A stretch of 64,000 nt of DNA from Legionella sp. (GTDB taxonomy: Bacteria > Pseudomonadota > Gammaproteobacteria > Legionellales > Legionellaceae), in assembly GCA_031291115.1 (NCBI GenBank), contig JARLJQ010000008.1, positions 26,062-90,061 of the forward strand, read 5' to 3'. The notes under the pieces are model-generated. The model ran no database searches. It saw only the letters and a program-made list of their open reading frames with translations, and was not told the DNA's origin. Of this stretch, positions 1-10,600 are shown piece after piece; the first letter of the stretch is position 1, and every line of letters begins with the position of its first letter. A program made the position numbers and the translations under genes.

Positions 1-878
1 AATGAAAGTAAGTTTTTATCTATTTGTTCTATTGTAACTGGGGGTTTTGCTAAAACCCTGAACATTTCTTGTTGATGAACGGGCAACTCATTAAACCAGC
101 TTGGAATAGAATCATGGTCTTTTGCTATTAAGACTAAATCTTCTTGAATATTTTTTGCCTGCTTTTTTACATCCGTCCAGTAGTTTAAAAGTTGACCGAA
201 GTCCTGGATGCAATTTATATCTTCGTTTTTCAAATTACAAAAATAAGCCTGCATAAAATGGTTTTCAGGGGCACTAAGAGCGCGAAACCAACCCGGCGTT
301 TTAGGATATTTATCGTTCTTTATTTGTCTTAATTCTTGAAGAAGCTCATCATAACAAGGGGATAAAGTCGTATCTATCTGAAGAATATATTCGCATTCGT
401 CAGCCCCTTGATCTGCTTTAACGGGCATTAAGGTAACTAAATTATCGCGTCCCTTAGCCATCAAAGCGTATTGCTCTGCCTCATTTAATAAACGAGTGGC
501 TGTCTCAGCTGGCTCATTCCATAATACACTCACCGTACCACGTACAGACGTAGAGAATGCTTTCAACTCGATCTCTAAAGCATCCAAATCTTTTAGTGAG
601 CTGGTTTTAGCTAAAAAAGCAGCTTTGCAATCATTAATATACGATTGAACCAGTTCCTTGGTAAAAGGAGCGTCTTTCTGAGAGCAAGGATACGCTTCAA
701 GAAGAAATAGAAATGCTTTATGCAGGCTTTCAACACGCCGCGTAATGCTTCGTTGATAGTCTGGTTCTTTATTATAAACTTCCAGGACATAACCTGGGAA
801 ACGCTTTGCTAAAGCGTCCAGTAGCTGTAATGATAACTCCATACCCTGAGGTACGCGTATAATGATTCCATTTCCCAT
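1..878 (-). CDS. Unknown protein, C-terminus cut by window edge; possible effector
   Basis: An open frame of 292 codons starts at ATG 878 and runs off the left edge without a stop, so the C-terminus is missing. The start is supported by AAGGA nine bases upstream. The visible protein begins MGNGIIIRVPQGMELS and is hydrophilic and mostly helical in appearance, with no signal peptide or membrane segment. I do not recognise the family. A soluble, charged, helix-rich orphan next to a metabolic operon in Legionella is compatible with a Dot/Icm substrate, but nothing visible proves that. It is divergent from mmsA across about 160 bp. Confidence 0.7.
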   Translation of the reverse strand, partial: MGNGIIIRVPQGMELSLQLLDALAKRFPGYVLEVYNKEPDYQRSITRRVESLHKAFLFLLEAYPCSQKDAPFTKELVQSYINDCKAAFLAKTSSLKDLDALEIELKAFSTSVRGTVSVLWNEPAETATRLLNEAEQYALMAKGRDNLVTLMPVKADQGADECEYILQIDTTLSPCYDELLQELRQIKNDKYPKTPGWFRALSAPENHFMQAYFCNLKNEDINCIQDFGQLLNYWTDVKKQAKNIQEDLVLIAKDHDSIPSWFNELPVHQQEMFRVLAKPPVTIEQIDKNLLS

Positions 879-1038
879 CGATTCATTTCCTTACTACTTT
901 TTAGTCCTCATCACTCCATCAGGAGCAGCTTGAGTAAAACTAGTACCCTCGGAACTTATCTATTATTGTATAAATAGTTTCATGAAACAATTACAATGAT
1001 TAACTTAATTGATAATAATCATAAAAAGGAGCTTGATG

Positions 1039-2538
1039 ATGAGTTATACGGTGCAACATTTTGTTGATGGCCAACTAATTAAGGACCCCAGCACACCGAG
1101 TCAACCTATTTACAACCCTGCTTTAGGTGAAGTTATTGGACAAGTTCACTTTGCATCTAAATCTTTGTGCGACCAAACTATTAAAACGGCAAAAGACGCC
1201 GGCATACAGTGGTCACAAACCCCTGCCATTAAAAGAGCTCGAGTGTTGTTTAAATTCAGAGAATTAATGGAAAAAAATCAGCTGGATTTAGCACGTATCA
1301 TCACGCGTGAGCATGGTAAAACCATCGATGACGCAAAAGGCTCTGTAGCGCGAGCTATTGAAGTGGTTGAATTACATTGCGGTCTGGTTAATCAGCTTAA
1401 GGGCGATTTTTCAGCCGAGGTTGCCAGCCACATCGATTGCCATACCTTCAGACAACCCATTGGCGTCTGTGCGGGAGTTTCCCCGTTTAATTTTCCGGTT
1501 ATGGTTCCTGTATGGATGATGATTCCTGCCATTGCCTGCGGCAATACGTTTATCTTAAAACCATCAGAACAAGATCCTTCTGCGTCAGTACGTTTATTTG
1601 AATTATTAAGTGAGGCCGGTTTACCAGATGGAGTTGCCAACTGCCTGCAAGGCAACAAAGACACTGTAGATTATTTACTGACCCATCCTGATATCGCCGC
1701 ATTTACTGCTGTAGCCTCAACGCCTGTTGCACAATCTATTTACACTATGGCCACAGCACAGGGCAAACGCGCTCATACTTTTGGTGGCGCTAAAAACCAT
1801 GCGGTCGTGATGCCAGATGCTGATTTGGAGCAAGCCGCTTCTGCTATTGTTGGCGCAGCCTATGGTTCTGCTGGCGAGCGGTGTATGGCTATTTCTGTAG
1901 TTGTTGCCGTAGGTGATGCTACTGCTGATGCCTTAATTGCTAAAATGACACCGCAAATTCAAGCCATGCGGATTAACGCCGGCGATGTACCCAATACGGA
2001 TATGGGCCCATTAATTAGCAGCGTGCACAGGCAAAGAGTAGTGGCTGCGGTAGATAAAGGAATTAATGAAGGCGCTAAATTAATTATTGATGGCCGCTCT
2101 TTTAAACAACCAGAACACCCACAAGGCTTCTTTTTAGGCCCTTGTCTATTTGATGACGTCACAGAAAACATGTCTTTGTACCAAAATGAAATTTTTGGCC
2201 CGGTTTTAATCATCGTGCGTGTGCCTGATTTTGAAGCGGCTTTAACGTTGGTCAATAAGCATCAATACGGCAATGGCACCGCTATTTTTACTCGTGATGG
2301 ATTTTTTGCGCGTGAATACAGCCAACGTGTACAAGTGGGCATGGTTGGCATCAATATTCCAATTCCAGTACCCATTGCCAATCACCCTTTTGGCGGTTGG
2401 AAACGCTCGGCTTTTGGCGACAGTAACATGCATGGCGATGAGAGTATTCATTTCTATACGCATCGGAAAACCATAACTACTAAATGGCCGGTGAACGAGC
2501 TAAAAGGAAACGCGTTTATTATGCCAACGCATGATTAA
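1039..2538 (+). CDS. mmsA: Methylmalonate-semialdehyde dehydrogenase (CoA-acylating)
   Basis: Predicted to convert methylmalonate semialdehyde, with NAD and CoA, to propionyl-CoA in valine catabolism in the cytoplasm. The protein is about 499 residues, normal for the family. It has the aldehyde dehydrogenase fold with the PFNFP segment after the N-terminal third, and the catalytic cysteine in GERCMAI. ATG 1039 is chosen because AAGGAG (1026-1031) lies seven bases upstream; ATG 1036 is the alternative. Further upstream ATA/TTG-type starts lack a ribosome site. It is followed by mmsB and an acyl-CoA synthetase on the same strand, forming a valine/propionate block interrupted by a palindromic repeat. 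Confidence 0.93.
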   Translation: MSYTVQHFVDGQLIKDPSTPSQPIYNPALGEVIGQVHFASKSLCDQTIKTAKDAGIQWSQTPAIKRARVLFKFRELMEKNQLDLARIITREHGKTIDDAKGSVARAIEVVELHCGLVNQLKGDFSAEVASHIDCHTFRQPIGVCAGVSPFNFPVMVPVWMMIPAIACGNTFILKPSEQDPSASVRLFELLSEAGLPDGVANCLQGNKDTVDYLLTHPDIAAFTAVASTPVAQSIYTMATAQGKRAHTFGGAKNHAVVMPDADLEQAASAIVGAAYGSAGERCMAISVVVAVGDATADALIAKMTPQIQAMRINAGDVPNTDMGPLISSVHRQRVVAAVDKGINEGAKLIIDGRSFKQPEHPQGFFLGPCLFDDVTENMSLYQNEIFGPVLIIVRVPDFEAALTLVNKHQYGNGTAIFTRDGFFAREYSQRVQVGMVGINIPIPVPIANHPFGGWKRSAFGDSNMHGDESIHFYTHRKTITTKWPVNELKGNAFIMPTHD

Positions 2539-2545
2539 AGCCCAC

Positions 2546-2627
2546 GTCGTCCAGAGCGTAGCGAAGGATCTCCTGAATGTGGCATGGTGCCAACTGAAGG
2601 GAGGTCCTTCGCTGCGCTCTGGACGAC
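2546..2627. repeat. REP-like palindromic repeat, copy 1
   Basis: An 82-bp imperfect palindrome. The left arm begins GTCGTCCAGAGCG and the right arm ends CGCTCTGGACGAC, with GCGAAGGA and TCCTTCGC inside each arm. The centre contains a smaller GGCATGGTGCC palindrome. Related copies lie at 21139-21219, 22815-22883 and 37641-37723, all intergenic. Here it lies between mmsA and mmsB, where a long hairpin in the transcript could affect stability or read-through. No open frame is present. Confidence 0.85.
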
Positions 2628-2647
2628 AAAAGTAAATGGAGAAGTAT

Positions 2648-3544
2648 ATGGCAAAAATTGGATTTATCGGATTAGGTCATATGGGTTTGCCCATGGCTAT
2701 TAATCTTGTTAAAACAGGGCATGCTGTTACAGGGTATGATTTACAATCATCAGCCCTGGAGCAATTAGTACGGGCTGGTGGCTCAGCTGCGCGAAATGTC
2801 ATAGAAGCCGCTCAAGAGCAAAACGTACTCATCACCATGCTCCAAACAGGTCAGCAAGTGCTGCAAGTTTGCCATGGCAGTGAAGGTTTATTCAATGCGG
2901 CTCAAAGTAATACCTTGTTTATTGACTGCTCGACCATTGATGTGAACAGTTCACGTGAACTGCATCGTTTAGCCGCCACCCAGCAACTACCAGCCATTGA
3001 TGCACCTGTATCTGGCGGTACCGTCGGTGCTGCTGCAGGCACATTAACCTTCATGGTGGGCGGGGAAGTAAAGGCCTTTCAAATGGCTGAGCCTATATTG
3101 GCAGCAATGGGACAAAAGATCATCCATGCGGGTGCTGCGGGCAGCGGCCAAGCGGCAAAAATATGCAACAATATGATTCTTGGTATCTCCATGGTTGGTA
3201 TTTCAGAAGCCTTTGTTTTAGCAGAGCAATTGCAATTATCCCCAGAAAAATTATTTGAAGTAGTCAGCAATTCATCCGGTCAATGTTGGGCCATGAGCAA
3301 ATACGCGCCTGTTCCAGGACTATTGGAAAACGTTCCTGCAAATAATGACTACAAACCAGGATTTGCAGCAGCAATGATGCTCAAAGATCTACTGCTCAGC
3401 CAAGACTCAGCCCACTCAGTAAAAATAAACACGCCCTTAGCGGCCAAAGCAACGGCTTTGTATCAACAATTTATTGATGAAGGCTTTGGCGCAAAAGATT
3501 TCTCCGCCATTATTAAACTAATTGCCCAAGGTAAAGAGGCTTAA
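2648..3544 (+). CDS. mmsB: 3-hydroxyisobutyrate dehydrogenase
   Basis: NAD-dependent oxidation of 3-hydroxyisobutyrate to methylmalonate semialdehyde, the step before MmsA in valine breakdown. The 298-residue protein has the N-terminal dinucleotide motif GFIGLGHMG, the substrate-binding signature DAPVSGG near residue 120, and the catalytic lysine in GSGQAAKICNN. Length and motifs are typical. ATG 2648 is used because GGAG (2638-2641) lies six bases upstream; the in-frame ATG at 2636 has no such site. The stop is one base before the next gene, indicating co-transcription. Confidence 0.94.
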   Translation: MAKIGFIGLGHMGLPMAINLVKTGHAVTGYDLQSSALEQLVRAGGSAARNVIEAAQEQNVLITMLQTGQQVLQVCHGSEGLFNAAQSNTLFIDCSTIDVNSSRELHRLAATQQLPAIDAPVSGGTVGAAAGTLTFMVGGEVKAFQMAEPILAAMGQKIIHAGAAGSGQAAKICNNMILGISMVGISEAFVLAEQLQLSPEKLFEVVSNSSGQCWAMSKYAPVPGLLENVPANNDYKPGFAAAMMLKDLLLSQDSAHSVKINTPLAAKATALYQQFIDEGFGAKDFSAIIKLIAQGKEA

Positions 3545-3545
3545 G

Positions 3546-5411
3546 ATGCAGCTAACACACACAGAAGAATCATTAACTGAATTTTGGTCCGAAATTGCCA
3601 GCCAAACAGTCGATTGGCTGCAACCTTGGGATACAGTACTGACGGGTGATTTAAAGAAAGGGCATGTGACCTGGTTTGCAGGCGGAAAATTAAATGTCAG
3701 CGTTAATTGCCTGGACCGACATTTGGCTCATAAAGCCAATCATCCAGCGCTTATATGGGAAGGTGATTCCCCCAGCCAACACAAAACATTTACCTATGCA
3801 GAACTGCATGCTGAAGTCTGTCGCATGAGTAATGTATTGAAAAAATTAAAAGTTAAAAAAGGCGATAAAGTTGCCATCTATTTACCCATGATACCGGAAG
3901 CGGCAATCGCGATGCTTGCCTGTTCGCGCATTGGTGCGGTGCACATCGTCGTCTTTGCAGGCTTTTCAGCACATGCTTTAGAGCAACGTTTGACTGCGTC
4001 TGACTGTGCATGTCTCATTACGGCAGACAGTTTCTATCGTGGCGGCAAATTAGTTAATTTAAAAGAACAGGTTGATGAGGCTTGCGCGAATTTATCCTTA
4101 CCGCGACTACTGATTAAAAACAGCGGCGCCCCCATCGCCTTTGATAAAAAACACGACCATTGGTGGCATAAGCTAAAAACAACAGTAAGCACTCAATGCG
4201 AGCCAGAGCCCATGGACGCTGAAGATCCTTTATTCATCTTATACACTTCAGGCAGTACAGGCCAACCCAAAGGAGTAGTGCATACTACAGGCGGTTACCT
4301 GGTACAAGCAGCCTATACCCATCAATTGATATTTGCATGTAAAGAAGATGACGTATTTTGGTGTACCGCCGATATAGGCTGGATTACCGGACACAGTTAC
4401 GTGGTTTATGGTCCATTGTGTAACGGTGTAACTAGCTTAATCTATGAAGGAATCCCGACTTGGCCCGATGCGTCCAGAAACTGGCAAATCATTGATAAAC
4501 ACAAGGTCAATGTATTTTATACAGCACCTACGGCAATACGCGCCCTAATGCGTGCTGGTGATGAATGGTTGCAAACCAGTTCAAGAAGTTCTTTGCGTGT
4601 ATTAGGCTCTGTAGGTGAACCCATTAATCCTGAAGTATGGCAATGGTATTTCCAACAAGTGGGCCACAGCAAATGCCCTATCGTAGATACCTGGTGGCAA
4701 ACAGAAACAGGCGCTATTATGATAAGCCCTAGAGCCTGCGACCCGGCAATAAAAGCAGGCTCTGCTCGCCACCCCATTCCCGGTATTGTTCCTGTTTTAT
4801 TAAATGACAAAAATGAAGAAATTCATCAAGCCGGTGAAGGGTTTTTAGCAATCAAATATCCCTGGCCATCCATGGCGCGTACCATAGCAGGTGATCACAA
4901 ACGTTATTGCGCCACTTATTTGCATAAAGGTTATTACATCACTGGCGATGGGGCAAAGCGTGATGAGGATGGGGATTACTGGATTACGGGGCGAGTAGAT
5001 GATGTCATTAATGTATCTGGCCATCGTTTAGGTACCGCTGAAATTGAAAGCGCACTAGTGAGCCATCTGGCAATTGCAGAAGCTGCTGTTGTAGGTATTC
5101 CTCATGATCTTAAGGGTCAGGGTATTTACGCTTACATTACTTTAAAAATAGGTTTTACTGTTACTGAGTCTTTGCATAATGAACTGGTGGAACAAGTAAA
5201 AAAAGAAATCAGCGCGATTGCCAAGCCAGACGTCATTCACGTGACGCATGAGCTGCCAAAAACACGCTCCGGGAAAATCATGCGCCGTATCTTGCGTAAA
5301 ATTGCTTGCAAAGAAATACATAGTCTTGAAGAGCTAGGTGATTTATCGACTTTGGCTAATCCGCAGGTGGTTGAAGATTTATTGCGGGAAATGGTCTTAG
5401 AATTTAAGTAA
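3546..5411 (+). CDS. Acetyl-CoA synthetase-family acyl-CoA ligase
   Basis: AMP-forming acyl-CoA synthetase of the Acs/PrpE family, 621 residues (Acs is about 650). Visible motifs are the P-loop TSGSTGQPKG, the adenylate motif DTWWQTETG, the hinge region GRVDDVINVSGHR and the C-terminal PKTRSGKIMRR, whose lysine is essential and regulated by acetylation in this family. The tryptophan in TWWQTETG is the acetate-pocket residue in Acs, favouring a short acyl substrate. In this operon, acetate, propionate or a branched short acid are all possible; the sequence does not decide. ATG 3546 follows the mmsB stop by one base, with AAAGAGG just upstream. Confidence 0.85.
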   Translation: MQLTHTEESLTEFWSEIASQTVDWLQPWDTVLTGDLKKGHVTWFAGGKLNVSVNCLDRHLAHKANHPALIWEGDSPSQHKTFTYAELHAEVCRMSNVLKKLKVKKGDKVAIYLPMIPEAAIAMLACSRIGAVHIVVFAGFSAHALEQRLTASDCACLITADSFYRGGKLVNLKEQVDEACANLSLPRLLIKNSGAPIAFDKKHDHWWHKLKTTVSTQCEPEPMDAEDPLFILYTSGSTGQPKGVVHTTGGYLVQAAYTHQLIFACKEDDVFWCTADIGWITGHSYVVYGPLCNGVTSLIYEGIPTWPDASRNWQIIDKHKVNVFYTAPTAIRALMRAGDEWLQTSSRSSLRVLGSVGEPINPEVWQWYFQQVGHSKCPIVDTWWQTETGAIMISPRACDPAIKAGSARHPIPGIVPVLLNDKNEEIHQAGEGFLAIKYPWPSMARTIAGDHKRYCATYLHKGYYITGDGAKRDEDGDYWITGRVDDVINVSGHRLGTAEIESALVSHLAIAEAAVVGIPHDLKGQGIYAYITLKIGFTVTESLHNELVEQVKKEISAIAKPDVIHVTHELPKTRSGKIMRRILRKIACKEIHSLEELGDLSTLANPQVVEDLLREMVLEFK

Positions 5412-5464
5412 TTCAATCGTTCAAAACCATTACAAGCTATAATCAAAGATAAGAGTAAAACATC

Positions 5465-5484
5465 CCTGGTTGCAAGCAACCAGG
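5465..5484. terminator. Stem-loop between convergent genes
   Basis: A perfect 9-bp inverted repeat, CCTGGTTGC and GCAACCAGG, separated by two bases. It lies between the convergent ends of the acyl-CoA ligase and engB genes, so a bidirectional terminator role is likely. There is no strong T-tract on either side, so it may instead be a REP-like element. Confidence 0.5.
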
Positions 5485-5489
5485 CTACA

Positions 5490-6116
5490 CTACACAGAGG
5501 GCGCGCTGTGGTTCTGGTTTAATTCCATCCATTGATTAAGCACGCCTATCAGCTCAGAAACGCCCTCTTTTTTCAAGGAAGAAAAAGCTTGGACGCTGAT
5601 TAAATGCCCGGCGAGCTCATAATGTTTTCGCACTTTAAGTACGGTATTTTTTACATCGCTGCGGCTTAATTTATCTGCTTTGGTCAGCAGAATATGCACT
5701 GGCAAATCACGATTTAAAGCCCAGTCAATCATCATTTGATCCAGGTCTTTTAATGGATGACGTACGTCCATCATCAGCACCAAGCCTCTTAGGCTTTGTC
5801 TGATATCAAGATAATGCGCCAGATTTTTTTGCCAATCCATCTTCACTTGTAAGGCAACTTTAGCGTAACCATAGCCTGGTAAATCAACCAAACGATGATC
5901 TTCATCAAGGGTGAATAAATTAATTAATTGCGTCCGTCCGGGCGTTTTACTGGTTCGTGCCAGACCTTTAATGCCCGTTAAGCAATTTAAGGCACTGGAT
6001 TTACCTGCATTGGAGCGACCGGCAAAAGCGACTTCATAACCGGTATCATCAGGTAAATGAGTTACGCGAGCGGCGCTCTTTAAAAATACTGCTTTAGAAT
6101 AAGGATTATCTCTCAT
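5490..6116 (-). CDS. engB: Ribosome-biogenesis GTPase EngB/YsxC (YihA)
   Basis: A 208-residue small GTPase of the TrmE-Era-EngA-YihA superfamily needed for 50S subunit assembly and normally essential. The G1 P-loop GRSNAGKSS is at residues 33-41, a G2-type threonine lies in the SKTPGRTQ stretch, G3 is [10 protein letters not shown] and G4 is LLTKADKL. Length is normal. The gene faces the acyl-CoA ligase and is divergent from the cytochrome c4 gene. The start ATG at 6116 fits family N-termini, a short basic lead before the P-loop domain. Confidence 0.95.
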   Translation of the reverse strand: MRDNPYSKAVFLKSAARVTHLPDDTGYEVAFAGRSNAGKSSALNCLTGIKGLARTSKTPGRTQLINLFTLDEDHRLVDLPGYGYAKVALQVKMDWQKNLAHYLDIRQSLRGLVLMMDVRHPLKDLDQMMIDWALNRDLPVHILLTKADKLSRSDVKNTVLKVRKHYELAGHLISVQAFSSLKKEGVSELIGVLNQWMELNQNHSAPSV

Positions 6117-6219
6117 GACCTATAATATTTTGGGTTTTCGACTGCGGCAGTGTACCATTAGTTCAGTAATTTATATAATGTTCCCTTAAAAGCTGTTGAT
6201 CAATAGAAATGAGAAGGTA

Positions 6220-6819
6220 ATGAATAAACTTGTCTTAGCACTAATGCTCTGCGTTTCGTTTAGTATTTTTGCAGCAGAACATATGGCAACTGATGCCAAT
6301 AAAGCCATCGTGTGTACCGCCTGCCATGGTCAGGAAGGTAATAGCACAAATCCACAATGGCCTAATATTGCCGGCCAACACCCTAAATATTTTATAAAAC
6401 AACTCAATGACATGAAGGATAATGCCGTACGTGATGCACCCACGATGAGCGCATTGGCAGCAACTCTTAGCAAACAAGACATGGATGACTTAGCAATATA
6501 TTATGCTAAAATGCCAGTCGCTCAAGGAAGCACGCCGAAGGAATTTCTCCAACGTGGTGAGCAACTCTACCGAGGCGGAGACTTTTCTAAACGAATAACT
6601 GCCTGCATCGCCTGTCATGGTCCACAAGGCAAAGGTAATGCACAAGCAGGTTTTCCAGTGATTTCCGGCCAGCATGCGGCTTATACGGTACTGCAATTAT
6701 TAGCGTTTAAAGACGGTAAACGAAAAAATGATTTAAACCATATTATGCAAGACATCAGCAGCAGAATGAGTCAAGAAGATATGGAAGCAGTTGCACATTA
6801 TATTGAAGGTTTACATTAG
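6220..6819 (+). CDS. Di-haem cytochrome c4, periplasmic
   Basis: Predicted periplasmic electron carrier of the cytochrome c4 family, passing electrons from the bc1 complex to terminal oxidases. A cleavable signal peptide ends near VSFSIFAAE. The mature part has two duplicated c-type domains with haem motifs CTACH (32-36) and CIACH (129-133), plus a candidate methionine ligand near residue 76 and one in the second domain. Length is 199 residues. ATG 6220 is chosen because the signal peptide starts there; the TTG at 6196 would add eight hydrophilic residues before it. Followed 11 bases later by dsbA. Confidence 0.92.
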   Translation: MNKLVLALMLCVSFSIFAAEHMATDANKAIVCTACHGQEGNSTNPQWPNIAGQHPKYFIKQLNDMKDNAVRDAPTMSALAATLSKQDMDDLAIYYAKMPVAQGSTPKEFLQRGEQLYRGGDFSKRITACIACHGPQGKGNAQAGFPVISGQHAAYTVLQLLAFKDGKRKNDLNHIMQDISSRMSQEDMEAVAHYIEGLH

Positions 6820-6830
6820 GGAATTAAAAA

Positions 6831-7439
6831 ATGTTAAAAAAACTAATTTGTTTGTTCTTACTCCTACCTGCCTTAGCATTGGCTGAATCATTTGTTGAAG
6901 GCAAAGATTATCAAGTCGTTGCCAATCCACAAGCGACTCATAATAAAGCGCCTGTTATTCAGGAATTTTTTAGTTACGGTTGTCCCTGGTGTTATAAAAT
7001 TGAAGCACCGATGAATGTATGGGCTGCTAAAATGGGTAAAAACCTACAGTTTGAGCGCGTTCCTGTAGTCTTTAAACCCAGCTGGGAACTGTATGCTAAA
7101 GCTTATTACACTGCGAAAACATTAGCTCTTTCAGATAAATTAAATCCTTTATTATTTAAAACCATCCAAACAGATAAGACACCATTGGATTCAAAACAAG
7201 CCATGATTAACTTTTTTGTAGCTCAAGGTGTGGATAGAGAAATTGCTAAAAGTGCTTTTGAAAATTCACCTACTATCGATATGCGTGTCCAAACTGGTAT
7301 GGCATTGATGGCAGCCTATCAAGTAAATGCAGTTCCTGCCTTTGTTGTGAATAACAAATACAAAACGGATTTACAGATGGCTGGTGGACCTGAGCGTTTG
7401 TTGCTGGTGTTGGATTATTTGGTAAGAAAGCAGTCTTAA
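6831..7439 (+). CDS. dsbA: Thiol:disulfide interchange protein DsbA
   Basis: Periplasmic dithiol oxidase of 202 residues. It has an N-terminal signal peptide (MLKKLICLFLLLPALALA), a thioredoxin-fold active site CPWC at residues 51-54 inside FFSYGCPWC, and the conserved cis-proline loop near AVPAFVV. The dipeptide between the cysteines is PW rather than the PH of E. coli DsbA. It is likely co-transcribed with the cytochrome c4 gene 11 bases upstream. Legionella has more than one DsbA; this one is of ordinary monomeric length, without the N-terminal dimerisation extension described for DsbA2. Confidence 0.92.
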   Translation: MLKKLICLFLLLPALALAESFVEGKDYQVVANPQATHNKAPVIQEFFSYGCPWCYKIEAPMNVWAAKMGKNLQFERVPVVFKPSWELYAKAYYTAKTLALSDKLNPLLFKTIQTDKTPLDSKQAMINFFVAQGVDREIAKSAFENSPTIDMRVQTGMALMAAYQVNAVPAFVVNNKYKTDLQMAGGPERLLLVLDYLVRKQS

Positions 7440-7477
7440 CCGAACCGTCATCCAGATTGTAACCTGGTTGTCTGCAA

Positions 7478-7509
7478 CTGTCTCTTGATCACATCTCATC
7501 AAGAGACAG
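7478..7509 (+). terminator. Stem-loop after dsbA
   Basis: A perfect 12-bp inverted repeat, CTGTCTCTTGAT and ATCAAGAGACAG, around an 8-base loop, 38 bases after the dsbA stop. It lacks a T-tract, so it may act as a transcript-stabilising hairpin or a factor-dependent terminator rather than a classical intrinsic terminator. Confidence 0.5.
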
Positions 7510-7607
7510 CAACTAAATCTCTCTCCCCAACAGTAGCCCAAGCAACGCCAGGTAATTTTACTACCTTATTTACTCATTTTTTAGATTCATAGATATATTG
7601 GACTTTC

Positions 7608-7636
7608 GCGACAAATAAATACAAATCATCTATAAT
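7608..7636 (+). promoter_or_regulatory. Candidate sigma70 promoter for the 1324-residue protein
   Basis: A perfect -10 element TATAAT (7631-7636) is preceded by GCGACA (7608-7613, four of six matches to the -35 consensus) with a 17-base spacer. The start codon lies 36 bases after the -10. The rest of the 7440-7672 gap holds only the dsbA stem-loop and AT-rich DNA. Confidence 0.5.
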
Positions 7637-7672
7637 TAGAGCATTAGATTTAAATTTTAGTCAGGTGCCATT

Positions 7673-10600
7673 ATGAAACCAGACAAAGACAATAAACTAA
7701 GAGCAGAGTTAGAGAGTTTATTTGTTGTTCCTACTGTTCAAAGCATGTTAATAGACAAGATGAATGGTACTTCCCAATTTTACAAAGAAGATATTTTTGA
7801 AAAAATCATTGCTTGGTCAAACTACCTAGAAAAATCAACTAATGATTGGTTCTGTGTTTTTAATGCCAATTTAGGCGTTATTAATGGCAAAACTCAATTT
7901 GTTACTGTAGTGCTTTTCTATAACCTAGAGCCAGCATCAACAATCAGGGGTTTAATTTTTGACCCCTATAATAATAAAACATTTTTTGAAGATTTTGAGC
8001 ACCAACTTCAAAATAAGAAAGTTTTAGCAAACGCTCCATATAATTTTGGAAGATTTTACATCAACCATATAAAGCTCAATGACCAAGAGTCTTCACCACC
8101 TGCGAAAGCCTTGGTAATTTGTAACCGCCTCTTCAGTTACTATGCCGATATAAATTTCAAAAATACAATCGCCTCCAAACTTCTCGATTTTGAAGCAAAA
8201 CGAATCATCGGAACAGATGGTCATCACCAAACCCTCTATGATACAACTCAGCCCGATGAACAATTTTTTAAGCAACATGGTTATAACCTACTTGATAATG
8301 ACACTTACTCATTAAAATACAATGAAGAGGCCGGGCTTTCCGATAACTTATCAAAACATTCCCGCATGATGCCTAAACCTCATGAAATTAATGATGTCCA
8401 TTTTATGAAAAATTGGTATATGGTATCAATGAGCTGTATTGCCTCTGGTATGTTTAGTCATAAATATAAATATGAAAGTGGAACTGGGTTATGGAGTCTT
8501 AAGTCCGTAGATAGTTTGTTAGCCGATTACAGATCTAGACCGCGCAGCGATGAGTCTCAGTATGAAGAAGAAGAAAAAAAGGAATCTTCTGCTACTAAAC
8601 CAGCGCTACAATTGCCTGCACACGACAAACCTGTTGAAATGGAGCCTCAGCCTATCGCTGCTAGCATTCAGCCTCCCCCCATTTCTTATACCCAGCATAA
8701 ACGTATGATTTACCCCTATTCCGCTAATTTAACCTCCTCGACAGAATTTAAGCCTGTTATTAAAAATAAGCACGATAAAAAAGAATTAGTTCAATTGTAT
8801 CAAGATCAAATACGTTTACATGCGGCTCGTCGTGTCGAATTATTTTTTATGTTGTTAATTGCTTACTCGGAAAAGAATTTAAAACCAGACATTGCCAAAA
8901 CGGTGTTACAACATGGCCAAGCCCATAATAAAAGAGAGATTGTTTTTTCTGCCGCCCACCGAAGCGTTATTACCGCTTTAGCTGATAATTCAAAAGGCGA
9001 TTGGATTTTAACAAATACGTTTTTGCAACAAGAATTAAATGCTACCGATTTATTACCACATTTCGTTAATGAATTTGATTCCCAGATAGAGATTGACCGT
9101 CAGCGTTATGTAAAAATTATTCATGAAGTTTCAAATGGCAAAATAGATCCGATAAAAGGATTATTAAATTTTTTAACCATATTAGATACTCGTTTAAAAT
9201 ACATACAACATTACGTCGTAGATAACCATGGTGTTTTACCAGAGCTCCTTAAATACACAAGAGAAGGGAGTTTTGATTTCATTTTAGTCAATTTCAAAAA
9301 ATTAAACCCCGCTTTTTTAAAAGCATTATTGGGAATGACTGATGCAGAAGAACATTTAGATACAGCTCAACACAAACAATTGCGCACAGATAAAATGAAA
9401 GACATCCAATTAAGCCTTCTCACACAACCCAGCCCAGAGGCTTTTAGGCAAAGCCCTGCATCTCAATTTGTAATGCTGGATATGTCTTCTAAAAAAACAG
9501 ACATCCCCAAACAAGAACCGGAGCCTTGGTCATTTGCTCACATAAAATCAAAACTAGATGAACACACTACAATTGCAACCTCTAAATTAAGTTTATATGA
9601 TTACGTATTACCATTTAGCAGCCTCACGGAGGTTGAAGAACTAAAAAAAGATAAACAATTAATCGATAAATTAATTGCATCTATAAGTACACAAATTCAA
9701 GAACAACCAGATAATCCAGAAATTCAAAATTTAATCATCAAACAAAAACTTCTCATTATCAAAATGAAGAAGGCCGTGACCTCAATTTTGGCATCAAAAG
9801 CTCCCAATAATAATGCACTACGCTATTTTAAACCTACGGACTTAGCCCATATTAGAAGTTTTGACGTTATTTATAACAGAGAAAAAGATAAAATTAATTT
9901 CGTTCTACAACGAAAAAAAGATAAAAAGAAGAACTCGAGTAATGAACTGAGTTCATCAAAGAATTTATTAATAAGGCCAAAATTAGATTTAAACTTAATT
10001 CCCGAAACTATTTTAGAGGAAGACAATGTACCATCTGCTAGCACAACGCCGCCTACTAAAAGCAATTTAAGCACGGCAGGAGCAAAAATTTTAACCAAAG
10101 TTGAAAAAAGAAAACTCGAGAAGATTCAACTATTATCGAAATCTTTATTTACATACACCTTTAACTCGTCTTCTGAACTAAAAATTATTAATACTTTAAT
10201 ACAAATCCACAAGCTTATCTCTGTTTTATCTGAATACGATAATAAAGAGGTTAAGGAAGCAAACCAAGAGCTTATTCATTTTGTTACCAATGACCGTCTT
10301 GTTAATAATATTAAAGTGTTTTTAAAACTTAATAGTGACAATGACATTGAGACCGTATTAGAATTTTCTATAACATTATTAACTCAACTTAACATTCAAA
10401 TAAATTCCATTCTTACGATCCAATCACTCTTTGCACCCAATGAACTGAATAAACAATTGCATTTATTGCATGGAATTATGAAACAACTCAATAGGGAAAT
10501 TGACATCAAAGACTCTCCTGAAATTCAAACATTATTAGCTAAACGACAATTTATTGTTAATTCAATAGAAAAACAAATACCTCACATTACGTCATCAAAT

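Noticed and set aside
1007..1022. Fur-box-like GATAATAATCAT upstream of mmsA
   Set aside because: Match to the 19-base consensus is poor and the DNA is simply AT-rich; mmsA is not an expected iron-controlled gene.
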